From: JAOUEA01 sp963734685
GTDB lineage: Bacteria; Actinomycetota; UBA4738; HRBIN12
Direction of reading: 5' to 3'
Assembly (NCBI GenBank): GCA_963734685.1
Contig: CAVTIC010000007.1
Span: 1,178,001 to 1,242,000 of the forward strand
Length of the DNA: 64,000 nucleotides
This document shows positions 9,707-17,000 of the stretch, piece after piece. The notes under the pieces were generated by a model. The model searched no databases. It worked only from the letters and a program-made list of their open reading frames with translations, and was not told the DNA's origin. Position 1 is the stretch's first letter. Every line of letters starts with the position of its first letter. The translations under genes were made by a program, and so were the position numbers.

Positions 9707-9779
9707 TGGGCGCTGAGGGAGTCGAACCCCCGACCTTCGCCTTGTAAGGGCGACGCTCTGCCAGCTGAGCTAAGCGCCC
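9707..9779 (-). tRNA. tRNA-Val (UAC anticodon)
   Basis: Read on the minus strand, GGGCGCT pairs with AGCGCCC in a 7-bp acceptor stem followed by discriminator A. The D arm (AGCTCAGCTGGCAGAGC), the anticodon stem TCGCC/GGCGA around loop CTTACAA (anticodon TAC) and the T arm GGGGGTTCGACTCCC are all intact. The CCA end is not encoded in full. Confidence 0.97.
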
Positions 9780-9786
9780 GCGTTCC

Positions 9787-10056
9787 TCACGCGAGTTCCG
9801 TGTGGCCGCAGGCGCGGCACACCACTCCCCCGAGCTGCGCCGACAGGCGCGTTCCCCCACACTCGCGGCAGCGGTCCAGGCCCTCGGCCCAGTCCGGCCG
9901 TTCCGCCTGGCACGCCGGGCAGATCAGCACCTGCCGCCCGCCCGAGACCGCCCTCACCCACGGCGTCTCCCGCTTGTCGGGATCGTAGGTGGGTCGGCCG
10001 CACAGGGAACACCCCGGTCGGTCGCCCGTGGCGAGGGCACCGTCCATCGGCCTCAC
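9787..10056 (-). CDS. Small double zinc-ribbon protein
   Basis: About 89 residues. The GTG at 10056 is eight bases after a TATCCT -10 box, so I prefer it to the ATG three codons later. Four pairs of cysteines are visible: CSLCG, CPAC, CRECGG and CRACGH, giving two treble-clef or zinc-ribbon folds. No enzymatic motif is present. Such proteins usually act as nucleic-acid or protein adaptors. It starts right behind the tRNA-Val gene and diverges from another Cys-rich gene at 10192. Confidence 0.75.
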   Translation of the reverse strand: MRPMDGALATGDRPGCSLCGRPTYDPDKRETPWVRAVSGGRQVLICPACQAERPDWAEGLDRCRECGGTRLSAQLGGVVCRACGHTELA

Positions 10057-10064
10057 GGCTCGCA

Positions 10065-10070
10065 AGGATA
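10065..10070 (-). promoter_or_regulatory. -10 box of the zinc-ribbon gene
   Basis: TATCCT on the minus strand, eight bases before the GTG start at 10056. Confidence 0.5.
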
Positions 10071-10191
10071 CCGGCGTCAACGATCCGCGTGCGAGCACCA
10101 CGGATCCACCCGGCCCTTCATGGGGGGCCGTTCGGCCGTGGACCGAACACGGTGGACGCGCTACGCCTTCCATGTGGAAGGAGGCGAGGAC

Positions 10192-10452
10192 ATGGCGCGA
10201 TGGGAAGGATTCCGCCAGTGTCCGGGCTGCGGCTTCGACCTCGCGACCGGCGAGGGCGTGCGTTCGTGCTCGTGGGGCGACTGCCCCTATCTGCCCGAAG
10301 AGCTCGACGTGTACTGCCCCGACTGCCGGTTCAACTTCTTCACGATGGAGGGGAACCCCCCATGTGAGGATCCGATGACCTGCGAGCACGGGATCGAGCC
10401 GCGGTCTCACATCGAGAACCTCAGGACCTGGATGGCGCAGCAGACGAGCTGA
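10192..10452 (+). CDS. Small Cys-rich (zinc-binding) protein
   Basis: 86 residues from an ATG after AAGGAGGCGAGG, a strong ribosome site. Cysteine pairs occur as CPGCG, CSWGDC, YCPDCR and CEDPMTC, enough for two zinc sites. The C terminus is helical. I recognise no named family. It diverges from the similar-sized zinc-ribbon gene at 9787; the two are not alike in sequence beyond Cys spacing. Confidence 0.75.
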   Translation: MARWEGFRQCPGCGFDLATGEGVRSCSWGDCPYLPEELDVYCPDCRFNFFTMEGNPPCEDPMTCEHGIEPRSHIENLRTWMAQQTS

Positions 10453-10486
10453 CGGCGTCGGTCCGGCGGCACGATGCGGCAAGGGT

Positions 10487-10492
10487 TAGCCT
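10487..10492 (+). promoter_or_regulatory. -10 box of leaderless antiporter gene
   Basis: TAGCCT six bases before the ATG at 10499, with no ribosome binding site between. Confidence 0.55.
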
Positions 10493-10498
10493 GCGGCG

Positions 10499-11680
10499 AT
10501 GGTGCAGGGTCTCGGATCGCTGCTCGCCGCGATGGTCGTCGTGGCCGCCGCGCCGATCCTGGTCGCGTTCCTGCCGGGACGCGTCCCGCAGGTCGTGCTG
10601 CTGATCGCAGGCGGGGTGATCATCGGGCCTGAGCTGCTCGATCTCGCGCAGCCCGACGACATCGAGCTCTTCGCGAACCTCGGGCTGGGGTTCCTGTTCC
10701 TGCTGGCGGGCTACGAGTTGGAGCCCACCCTGCTCAAGGAACGTCCCGGCCGGCTCGCGATGATCTCGTGGGCCATCTCGATCGTGATCTCGATCGCGGT
10801 CGTCGGCGCGCTCGACGCCGCGGGGCTCGTGAGGGCGTTCCTGCCGGTCGCGATCGGGCTCACCACGACGGCGCTCGGCACCTTGCTGCCGATCTTGCGC
10901 GACCACCACATGCTCGAGGGACGCTTCGGCCGATACGTGTTCGCGGCGGGCGCCGTCGGTGAGATGGGGCCCGTGCTCTGCATCGCGTTGCTCCTCGGCC
11001 ACTACAACTCGATCGTCGAGGTCATCGGTGTGGCGGCCGTGGCGGGCGTCGCCTTCGCGCTCTCGGTGCTGCCGCGCTTCACGCAGGGAACACGGTTCGG
11101 CCGCGTCGTCGAGGAGGGACAGGACGAGACCTCGCAGACGACCCTTCGGCTCACGGTGATGTTGCTGGTGGCGCTGCTGTTCCTCTCGGCGGAGTTCGGG
11201 CTCGACATCGTGCTGGGCGCCTTCTTCGCCGGCATGGTGCTGAAGCGATGGGCGCCCGGTGACGTCGAGTCGCTCGAGAGGAAGCTCGATGCCGTCGGGT
11301 ACGGGTTCTTCATCCCGGTGTTCTTCGTCTCGTCGGGCATGGGCCTCGACGTCGTCTCGATCGTGGAGTCGCCCGGGCGCCTGCTCGGATTCTTCCTGCT
11401 GCTGCTCGTCGTGCGCGGCGTGCCGGCGCTGTTCGTCTACCGGAAGGACCTGCCGGCACCGCGTCGCGTGCAGATGATGCTGCTCACGGCGACGGCGTTG
11501 CCGCTGCTGGTCGCGCTGACCGAGATCGGCCTGCAGAACGGATCGATGCTGCCGGAGAACGCCGCCGCGCTCGTGGGCGCCGGCGTGCTCTCGGTGGCGG
11601 TGTTCCCGCTGATCGCGGTGCGCCTGCAGCCTCGAGCGCTCGAGGCCGAGCGCGAGACGCCGACGCCGACCGACGGCTGA
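10499..11680 (+). CDS. Cation:proton antiporter (KefB/CPA2-type membrane domain)
   Basis: 393 residues with 11-13 hydrophobic helices and no soluble C-terminal NAD-binding or TrkA domain, so it is the bare Na_H_Exchanger unit. Family features include LGLGFLFLLAGYELE, the conserved region of helix 3, and EFGLDIVLGAFFAGMVL later on. CPA2 members exchange Na+ or K+ for H+; which ion is used here cannot be read from sequence. Leaderless promoter just upstream. Confidence 0.88.
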   Translation: MVQGLGSLLAAMVVVAAAPILVAFLPGRVPQVVLLIAGGVIIGPELLDLAQPDDIELFANLGLGFLFLLAGYELEPTLLKERPGRLAMISWAISIVISIAVVGALDAAGLVRAFLPVAIGLTTTALGTLLPILRDHHMLEGRFGRYVFAAGAVGEMGPVLCIALLLGHYNSIVEVIGVAAVAGVAFALSVLPRFTQGTRFGRVVEEGQDETSQTTLRLTVMLLVALLFLSAEFGLDIVLGAFFAGMVLKRWAPGDVESLERKLDAVGYGFFIPVFFVSSGMGLDVVSIVESPGRLLGFFLLLLVVRGVPALFVYRKDLPAPRRVQMMLLTATALPLLVALTEIGLQNGSMLPENAAALVGAGVLSVAVFPLIAVRLQPRALEAERETPTPTDG

Positions 11681-11704
11681 TCCCTGCATGCCCGCCCGAG
11701 GCGA

Positions 11705-12151
11705 TCAGGCGTCGGGCGGGGGGCGGCGGCGCATGCGCGACGGGTAGCCGACCCTCGTGGCATCCATGACCTTCAGATGCCGCTCGCGGGCGAGCTCCTT
11801 CAGGAACCGGTCCTCGGCGAGTTCGAAGCGCCGCCACTCTCCGTCAGCATCGACGAAGACCACCGACAGCGGCGAGACCACGGTCTTCGGCTCGACGTAT
11901 GCCTCGACGCCTGAATGTGCGTCGACCCAGGCGACGATCTCGGCCCGCTCCTCGCTCGGCCCCCCGATGCCCTTGACCTCACGCTTGAGCTGATCGGTCC
12001 GCCGGTCCCAGTCGTAGGCCCCGGGCCGATCGGCGCCGACGATGCGGGCGCGGCTCCTGCGCAGCGCGAGCTGGTTCGCCTTCCGAGCCGCGACCCGGAT
12101 GCCCCAGAGGGCGAGCACGACCAGCACGACGACCGGGATCAGACGGACCAC
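11705..12151 (-). CDS. Membrane-anchored conserved hypothetical protein
   Basis: 148 residues from a GTG at 12151, chosen because a TATCGT -10 box ends seven bases before it; a GTG at 12160 would overlap the box. One N-terminal helix (LIPVVVLVVLALWGI) anchors a cytoplasmic domain of mixed helix and strand that contains FVDADGEWRRFELAEDRF. I do not recognise a family. It diverges from the urease-like gene at 12213, with about 60 bases between starts. Confidence 0.7.
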   Translation of the reverse strand: MVRLIPVVVLVVLALWGIRVAARKANQLALRRSRARIVGADRPGAYDWDRRTDQLKREVKGIGGPSEERAEIVAWVDAHSGVEAYVEPKTVVSPLSVVFVDADGEWRRFELAEDRFLKELARERHLKVMDATRVGYPSRMRRRPPPDA

Positions 12152-12158
12152 GCCACAC

Positions 12159-12164
12159 ACGATA
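12159..12164 (-). promoter_or_regulatory. -10 box of leaderless membrane-anchored protein gene
   Basis: TATCGT on the minus strand, seven bases before the GTG at 12151. Confidence 0.55.
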
Positions 12165-12212
12165 GTTGCGAGGTCGCCGTCGGTGGGCCAAGGTTCGGCT
12201 CGTGATGACGCG

Positions 12213-12803
12213 ATGCAGCTGAACCCGACCGAGGAGGATCGGCTCCTGGTGTTCACCGCGGCCCAGCTCGCCCGGGCGACCCTGGCGCGAGGACTGCCGC
12301 TGAATGCTCCCGAGGCGATCGCGCTCGTCTGCGACGAGATGCACATGGCGGCCCGGGAAGGCCTGGGCTACGAGGAGGTCGTGGCGGCCGGGCGCGAGGT
12401 CGCCGCCGACACGCCGGTGCTCGAGGGCGTGGCATCGATCGCGCCCGAGGTCAGGGTGGAGGTGCTCCTGGACGAGGGCACCCGGTTGATCGTGCTCCGG
12501 GAGCCCTTCGGACCGGCGCAGGAAGACGGCCCCGGCGGCATCCGGTTCGGCCACGGCGACGTGCCGCTCGTGCCCGACCGGGAGCGACGGCGCCTCACGG
12601 TGCGCAACGCCGGACGACGACCCGTGCGCGTCTCGTCGCACTTCCCCTTCTGGCAGACGAACCCCTCGCTCGAGTTCGACCGCGAGGCAGCGCGCGGCTT
12701 CCGACTCGACCTGCCCGCCGGTGACTCGCTCCGGTGGGCGCCCGGTGAGGAGCGCGAGGTCGACCTCGTGGCGTACGGCGGGAACCGCGACCCTCAGGCC
12801 TGA
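12213..12803 (+). CDS. ureAB: Urease gamma-beta fusion protein (orphan)
   Basis: 196 residues. Residues 1-100 match urease gamma: MQLNPTEEDRLLVFTAAQLA, PEAIALVCDEM, and LEGVASIAPEVRVEVLLDEG. Residues about 118-196 match urease beta: LTVRNAGRRPVRVSSHF, NPSLEFDREAARGFRLDLPA, and REVDLVAYGGNR. Gamma-beta fusions are known in other bacteria, where they assemble with UreC, which holds the nickel site. No ureC or ureDEFG gene lies next to it or elsewhere in the window. The usual G-S-H-x-H of beta is S-S-H-x-P here. It may partner a UreC encoded elsewhere or have another role. Confidence 0.85.
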   Translation: MQLNPTEEDRLLVFTAAQLARATLARGLPLNAPEAIALVCDEMHMAAREGLGYEEVVAAGREVAADTPVLEGVASIAPEVRVEVLLDEGTRLIVLREPFGPAQEDGPGGIRFGHGDVPLVPDRERRRLTVRNAGRRPVRVSSHFPFWQTNPSLEFDREAARGFRLDLPAGDSLRWAPGEEREVDLVAYGGNRDPQA

Positions 12804-12813
12804 GCACGGGGAA

Positions 12814-12841
12814 AGGCCCGGCGGCCGTAGCCGCCGGGCCT
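12814..12841. terminator. Perfect GC hairpin between convergent genes
   Basis: 12-bp perfect stem (AGGCCCGGCGGC / GCCGCCGGGCCT) with a CGTA loop, lying between the stops of the urease-like gene and the DUF4397 gene. There is no T-tract. It probably ends transcription from both sides. Confidence 0.7.
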
Positions 12842-12864
12842 CGGTCCCGCGGATCGTCAGCCGT

Positions 12865-13542
12865 TCAGTGCGACTGGCCGACCTCGATCGGGATGACGAC
12901 GAGGCCGTACCCCGCCTTCCCGTTGCCCCAGGCGTAGACCTGGTAGCTCGTGCCGGCCGAGAGCGACAGGTCGGCGGGCCCGATCACCGGATCGCTCTGA
13001 CGGGCGAGCGACACGAACACCTCGTAGTCGCCCTTCGGCACGTCGAAGCGGCGGGACTCGCCCCAGACGAAGTGCCTGCCGCGGTTCAACGGGGAGCCGT
13101 CGGCCCACACGTTGACCGCCGGAGCGGCGGCGGTGTGCCGCACGACCAGCCGAGCTTCGCCCTTCTCGGTCTTGGAGAGGTTGTTCCTCCACAGGGCCAG
13201 GTTCGGCGTGCCCTCGTCGTCGAGGTTCGCGACCACGGTGTAGTTGCGGCCGCCCTTCAGCGCCGCGACCGCTTGCAGCACGAAGTCGCCGCACGACTCA
13301 CCGGCAGGGGTCACCCGCAGACGGTAGCTGCCCTCGGGCAGCGCCACGCCGACGACCGACTCGCCGGGCTCGAAGCCCTCGATCGCCTTCGCCCCGTTCA
13401 CGCAGACGTCGACGGTCAATCCAGGGATGCCGTGCACCACGTTGATCGTGGCGTCCTTCGCTCCGGCCTGCGCCGAACCGGCGCCCACCAGCGTCATGAC
13501 CGTGGCCACCGAGATGGCCAGGCCGATCATCCTCTTCCGCAT
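12865..13542 (-). CDS. Secreted DUF4397-domain protein
   Basis: 225 residues. The ATG at 13542 follows GGGAGGG. A signal peptide with positive start (MRKRMIGLAIS) ends near SAQAGA. Two beta-rich repeats follow, the first opening INVVHGIPGLTVDVCVNG and the second LVVRHTAAAPAVNVWADG, the hallmark of DUF4397 (often found in envelope proteins). A Cys pair (DVCVNG and GESCGDF) could form a disulfide. Role is structural or adhesive by inference only. Confidence 0.85.
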   Translation of the reverse strand: MRKRMIGLAISVATVMTLVGAGSAQAGAKDATINVVHGIPGLTVDVCVNGAKAIEGFEPGESVVGVALPEGSYRLRVTPAGESCGDFVLQAVAALKGGRNYTVVANLDDEGTPNLALWRNNLSKTEKGEARLVVRHTAAAPAVNVWADGSPLNRGRHFVWGESRRFDVPKGDYEVFVSLARQSDPVIGPADLSLSAGTSYQVYAWGNGKAGYGLVVIPIEVGQSH

Positions 13543-13752
13543 CGTGTTCCCTCCCTTCGCGAGGAACGGCACGGACGATTGCCCGAGCGCGCCTCGCGTC
13601 GCGTGTGCCGGGAGATACGTGCCCGATGGCGAGCCGGATCGGAACGAAGCATCCGTGCATAGGTTCGGTCGGGCGCGGGCCGGGGCGAGTGAGGCGCAGG
13701 CCGGCGCGGTTCGGCGCAGGCCCGGCGACGGTTCGGAAGCGGGACCGGCGCG

Positions 13753-15387
13753 CTACCGCCCGTACACGACGCGGCCGGAGGCGATCGTCATCTCGACCTT
13801 CGCCTCGCCGATCGGGCCGATCGAGCGGTCGAACGGGTTGCGGTCGAGCACCGCGAGATCGGCGCGCATGCCGGGCGCGATGACTCCCGCATCGTCGTCG
13901 TGATTCACGAACGCCGAGCCGCGGGCGAAGGCGGCCATCGCCGTGCCCAGGTCGATGCGCTGTGATGCGTCGAGCACGCCGGCATCGGGGTCGCCGGGAG
14001 CCTGCCGGGTCACCGCGACCTCGAGCTCCAACCACGGGTCCGGGGTGCTCACCGGCCAGTCGCTGCCGATGCACACGACCGCGCCGCTCGCGTGCAGGTC
14101 CCCGATCGGGTAGAGGCGGGCCGCCCGCTCCCCCACCCTCGGCGTCGTGAGCTGCTCGATCGCGGGATCGGGCTGGGCCCAGTACGGCTGCAGGTTCGCG
14201 ACGACGCCCAGGCGCCGCAGGCGCGGCACGTCGGCCGGATCGGGCAGCTGCAGGTGCGCGATGTGGTGTCGGGCGTCGTTCCACCCGTTCGCCGCGCGGG
14301 CCGCCTCGATCGCGTCGAGCGCGCTGCGGACGGCCCGGTCACCCAGGGCGTGCTGGTGCACCTGGAACCCGCGCGCGTCGAGTGCCACCACGGCATCGGT
14401 GAGCACGTCGGCGTCGATGAACTGGATGCCCCTGCCGTGCCGCTCGCCGAAGGCACCCTCGTACGGATCGAGCATCGACCCCGTGCCGTTCTCGGGGCAC
14501 CCGTCGAGCATGATCTTGATCGTGTTCGCGTGGAGCATGCCTCCGGTCGCCCAGGCGCGCTGCTCGACGAGCCGGTCCACCTGCTCCATGCCGCCGTGAC
14601 GATCCCACCACATCGACGCGACGACCCGCATCGTCAGGGCGTCCTCGTCGGCGAGTTCCCGGTAGGCCCGCAGCAGGTCGGGCTCGACCCACGCGTCCTG
14701 CCACCCTGTGATGCCCAGGGCATGCAGCTCCTGCTGGGCTCTGAGCAGGTAGGTCTTCCACTGCGCCACCGTCGGCTGCGCGGCGACGGTGCGGAGCACA
14801 TCGTAGGCGGGACCTTCCTGCAGCGTGCCGGTCGGTGCGCCGTCGGGGTCGCGCACGATGTAGCCGTCCCACGGGTCCGGCGTCGACGCGGTGATGCCGG
14901 CAACTTCAAGGGCCTTCGAGTTCACCCACGCACCGTGCACGTCGGTGTTCAGCAAGAAGACGGGCCGGTCGGGCACGATCGCGTCGAGATCCTCCTTGCG
15001 CGGACCACCGGTCTCCGCGTACACCGGGCCGTACCAACCACCGCCGACGATCCAGTCGAGGTCGGGGTTCGCCTCGGCGAAGGCCGCGATGCGCGCGAGG
15101 TAGTGCTCGTTCGAGTGGAGGTCGTCCAGGTTCACGTTGAGCAGGTTCCGCGCGCCGAACGCCGGGTGCACGTGCGCGTCCTGGAACCCCGGGACGACCG
15201 CTTTCCCGGAGAGCGAGACCACCTCGGTCGACGGGTCGGCGTGGGCACGCACGTCGTCGACGGTGCCGACCGCTACGATGCGGCCGCCGCGGATCGCGAC
15301 GGCGCGAGCCCAGCGGCGAGCCGGGTCGCCGCACCACACGTCGGCGCCGGTCAGGATCATGTCGGCGGTTGCGGTCGTGTCCGGCAC
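13753..15387 (-). CDS. YtcJ-like metal-dependent amidohydrolase
   Basis: 544 residues from a leaderless GTG at 15387. It has the amidohydrolase_3 plan: an N-terminal beta domain, then GFQDAHVHP with the first metal-binding His pair, a central TIM barrel with QVHQHALGDRA and IAHLQLP, and a late IGSDWPVSTPDP carrying the metal-binding Asp. A C-terminal RADLAVLDRNPFDRS closes the beta domain. YtcJ-type enzymes hydrolyse amides or related bonds; the substrate is unknown. It stands alone, divergent from the gene at 15432. Confidence 0.92.
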   Translation of the reverse strand: MPDTTATADMILTGADVWCGDPARRWARAVAIRGGRIVAVGTVDDVRAHADPSTEVVSLSGKAVVPGFQDAHVHPAFGARNLLNVNLDDLHSNEHYLARIAAFAEANPDLDWIVGGGWYGPVYAETGGPRKEDLDAIVPDRPVFLLNTDVHGAWVNSKALEVAGITASTPDPWDGYIVRDPDGAPTGTLQEGPAYDVLRTVAAQPTVAQWKTYLLRAQQELHALGITGWQDAWVEPDLLRAYRELADEDALTMRVVASMWWDRHGGMEQVDRLVEQRAWATGGMLHANTIKIMLDGCPENGTGSMLDPYEGAFGERHGRGIQFIDADVLTDAVVALDARGFQVHQHALGDRAVRSALDAIEAARAANGWNDARHHIAHLQLPDPADVPRLRRLGVVANLQPYWAQPDPAIEQLTTPRVGERAARLYPIGDLHASGAVVCIGSDWPVSTPDPWLELEVAVTRQAPGDPDAGVLDASQRIDLGTAMAAFARGSAFVNHDDDAGVIAPGMRADLAVLDRNPFDRSIGPIGEAKVEMTIASGRVVYGR

Positions 15388-15394
15388 GGCGCGG

Positions 15395-15400
15395 ACCCTA
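15395..15400 (-). promoter_or_regulatory. -10 box of leaderless amidohydrolase gene
   Basis: TAGGGT on the minus strand, seven bases before the GTG start at 15387. Confidence 0.55.
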
Positions 15401-15431
15401 GCATGGAGAGAGCGATCGGAAGGAGGCGGCG

Positions 15432-15836
15432 ATGGATACCGCACGCTTGGAACGAGGACTGGTCGGCGTGGTGAGGGCGGAGGAGATCGACGTCCGCGAC
15501 TCGGGCGTCGGCGCGGCGGCGGCCGAACGGGACCTGTACCTCTCGAACGGCGGTGCCGGCGTGCTCGCGGCCGGGGGGAACCTCTCGGTCACCAACGGCG
15601 GCGGCGGGCCGATGCTCGTGGGCGGGAACGTCTCGATCATGAACGGCGGCGCCCAGACGGTCCTGGCCGCCGGCGGTGCGACCCTCGGCGAGCGGAGCTT
15701 CGTGGCCTTCGTGCTCTCGCCCAAGGTCACGGTCGAACCGGGCGCTCGCGTGTTCTGCTCCACGCCGCAAGCGCTGGCGTTCGGGGCGGTGGTCGGTGCC
15801 GCGATCCTCGGGGCCGCGAGGCTCTTCCGCCGCTGA
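15432..15836 (+). CDS. Gly/Asn-rich beta-repeat protein with C-terminal membrane helix
   Basis: 134 residues from an ATG after AAGGAGGCGGCG. Residues 30-95 repeat a short unit of the type NGG-x-G-x-L-x-x-GGN-L-S-V-T, three to four times. That pattern suits a right-handed beta-helix like that of bactofilins. A C-terminal helix (LAFGAVVGAAILGAARLF) ends in Arg-Arg. No named family is recognised. The convergent gene at 15886 also carries a bactofilin-like repeat region plus membrane helices, so the two may act together at the membrane. Confidence 0.7.
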   Translation: MDTARLERGLVGVVRAEEIDVRDSGVGAAAAERDLYLSNGGAGVLAAGGNLSVTNGGGGPMLVGGNVSIMNGGAQTVLAAGGATLGERSFVAFVLSPKVTVEPGARVFCSTPQALAFGAVVGAAILGAARLFRR

Positions 15837-15870
15837 AGCGCAACTGCGGGCTGTCGGCTCGGCCCGACGG

Positions 15871-15889
15871 CTAGTCCATCTTGGACTAG
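15871..15889. terminator. Short hairpin between convergent genes
   Basis: CTAGTCCA and TGGACTAG form an 8-bp stem with a 3-base loop, overlapping the stop of the minus-strand gene at 15886. Confidence 0.45.
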
Positions 15890-16929
15890 TCGTCCGAGGT
15901 CGACGGGTACGACTCGGACGCGGCCGCCGGTTCGAGGGCTTGCGGGACCTCCTCCGGACGAGGAGCGACGGCCGGGCGACGCGCGACCACGGTGCCCGCC
16001 CGGTGCCGCCCCCGTCCCGAACGCGCGCCGCGCGCACGCCACGCGGCGACGGTCGCGGCGCCGAGGCCGAAGACCGAACCGAGCACCCAGACGGCAACGT
16101 TGAGGAACGGCACGAGCCCGAGCGCCGCCGCGATGCCCCACCCCGCGAGCAGCGCCCCGGCCCGGCCCCGCGGCTCCCGCACCACGAGGCGGCCGACCGC
16201 CCAGACGGCCGATGCGAAGCCGACGAGGGCGATCAGCCCGAACCCCAGCAGCAAGGCGATGCCGAGGGGCATGCCCAGGATCGACGCCGCCGCGCCAACC
16301 GCCAGGAGGGGCAGCCCGAGCGCGAGCACCAGGCCCCACCCGAACGAGGCGAACGGTGCCGTGCGGGCCGCCGTCGCGACCCGGTCGAGCCCTCGCGGCG
16401 CGATCGCCACCAGCAACAGCAGCATCAGCAGGGTCGAGACCGCCACGGCCACGGCACCCAGCAGGGCTCCGAGCGCGGCGAGCGTTCCCCGCGGCGTGAA
16501 CGAGACGTTCTCCTGGACCTGGCCGTCGACGCGCGCGCCGGGGTCGACGCGCACGCCCTGGCCACCCAGCACGTCGCCCACGACGAACGCGGTGGCGGCC
16601 AGACGGATCGGACCGTTCATCGCCACGACGCTGCCGCTCACCTGCCCCGAGATCACGACCGGGCCGTCGAGGACCACGACGTCGCCGGCCGCCACCCCGG
16701 CCACGACCGCGCGCCCGTGGAACACCACCACCTGGCCGACGGTCTGTCCTCGGGGCACCGCGACCGTGCCGGAGAGCATCACCTGATCCTCGATGCCGGC
16801 GGTCTCGGCGCCCGGGCGGGGGGTCGGCGTCGAGCCGCCGGGTGTCTGTGCGAGGACGGCCGCGGGCGAGACCACGACGAGGAACACCGCCAGTGCTGAG
16901 GCGCCGCGAAGGGAAGGCCGGCCGAGCAT
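15886..16929 (-). CDS. Bactofilin-like polymer-forming protein with membrane domain
   Basis: 347 residues. The ATG at 16929 is taken because a TAGGAT -10 box ends seven bases before it; the in-frame ATG at 16938 overlaps that box. A signal peptide (to AAVLAQ) is followed by beta-repeat residues (about 50-130: GQVVVFHGRAVVAG, GDVVVLDGPVVISGQVSGS) typical of polymer-forming cytoskeletal repeats. Four or so membrane helices lie at 150-300, and an Arg/Pro-rich tail ends the protein. Exported beta-helix plus membrane anchor suggests an envelope scaffold, by inference. Confidence 0.75.
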   Translation of the reverse strand: MLGRPSLRGASALAVFLVVVSPAAVLAQTPGGSTPTPRPGAETAGIEDQVMLSGTVAVPRGQTVGQVVVFHGRAVVAGVAAGDVVVLDGPVVISGQVSGSVVAMNGPIRLAATAFVVGDVLGGQGVRVDPGARVDGQVQENVSFTPRGTLAALGALLGAVAVAVSTLLMLLLLVAIAPRGLDRVATAARTAPFASFGWGLVLALGLPLLAVGAAASILGMPLGIALLLGFGLIALVGFASAVWAVGRLVVREPRGRAGALLAGWGIAAALGLVPFLNVAVWVLGSVFGLGAATVAAWRARGARSGRGRHRAGTVVARRPAVAPRPEEVPQALEPAAASESYPSTSDD

Positions 16930-16936
16930 GGCCCGC

Positions 16937-16942
16937 ATCCTA
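16937..16942 (-). promoter_or_regulatory. -10 box of the bactofilin-like gene
   Basis: TAGGAT on the minus strand, seven bases before the ATG at 16929. Confidence 0.55.
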
Positions 16943-16988
16943 TCGTCGGGCCGGGCGACGGCCGCCATCGCATGTCGGAGGTTCCGGG

Positions 16989-16994
16989 TAGCGT
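16989..16994 (+). promoter_or_regulatory. -10 box of leaderless lhr
   Basis: TAGCGT six bases before the GTG at 17001. Confidence 0.55.
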
Positions 16995-17000
16995 GAGGAT

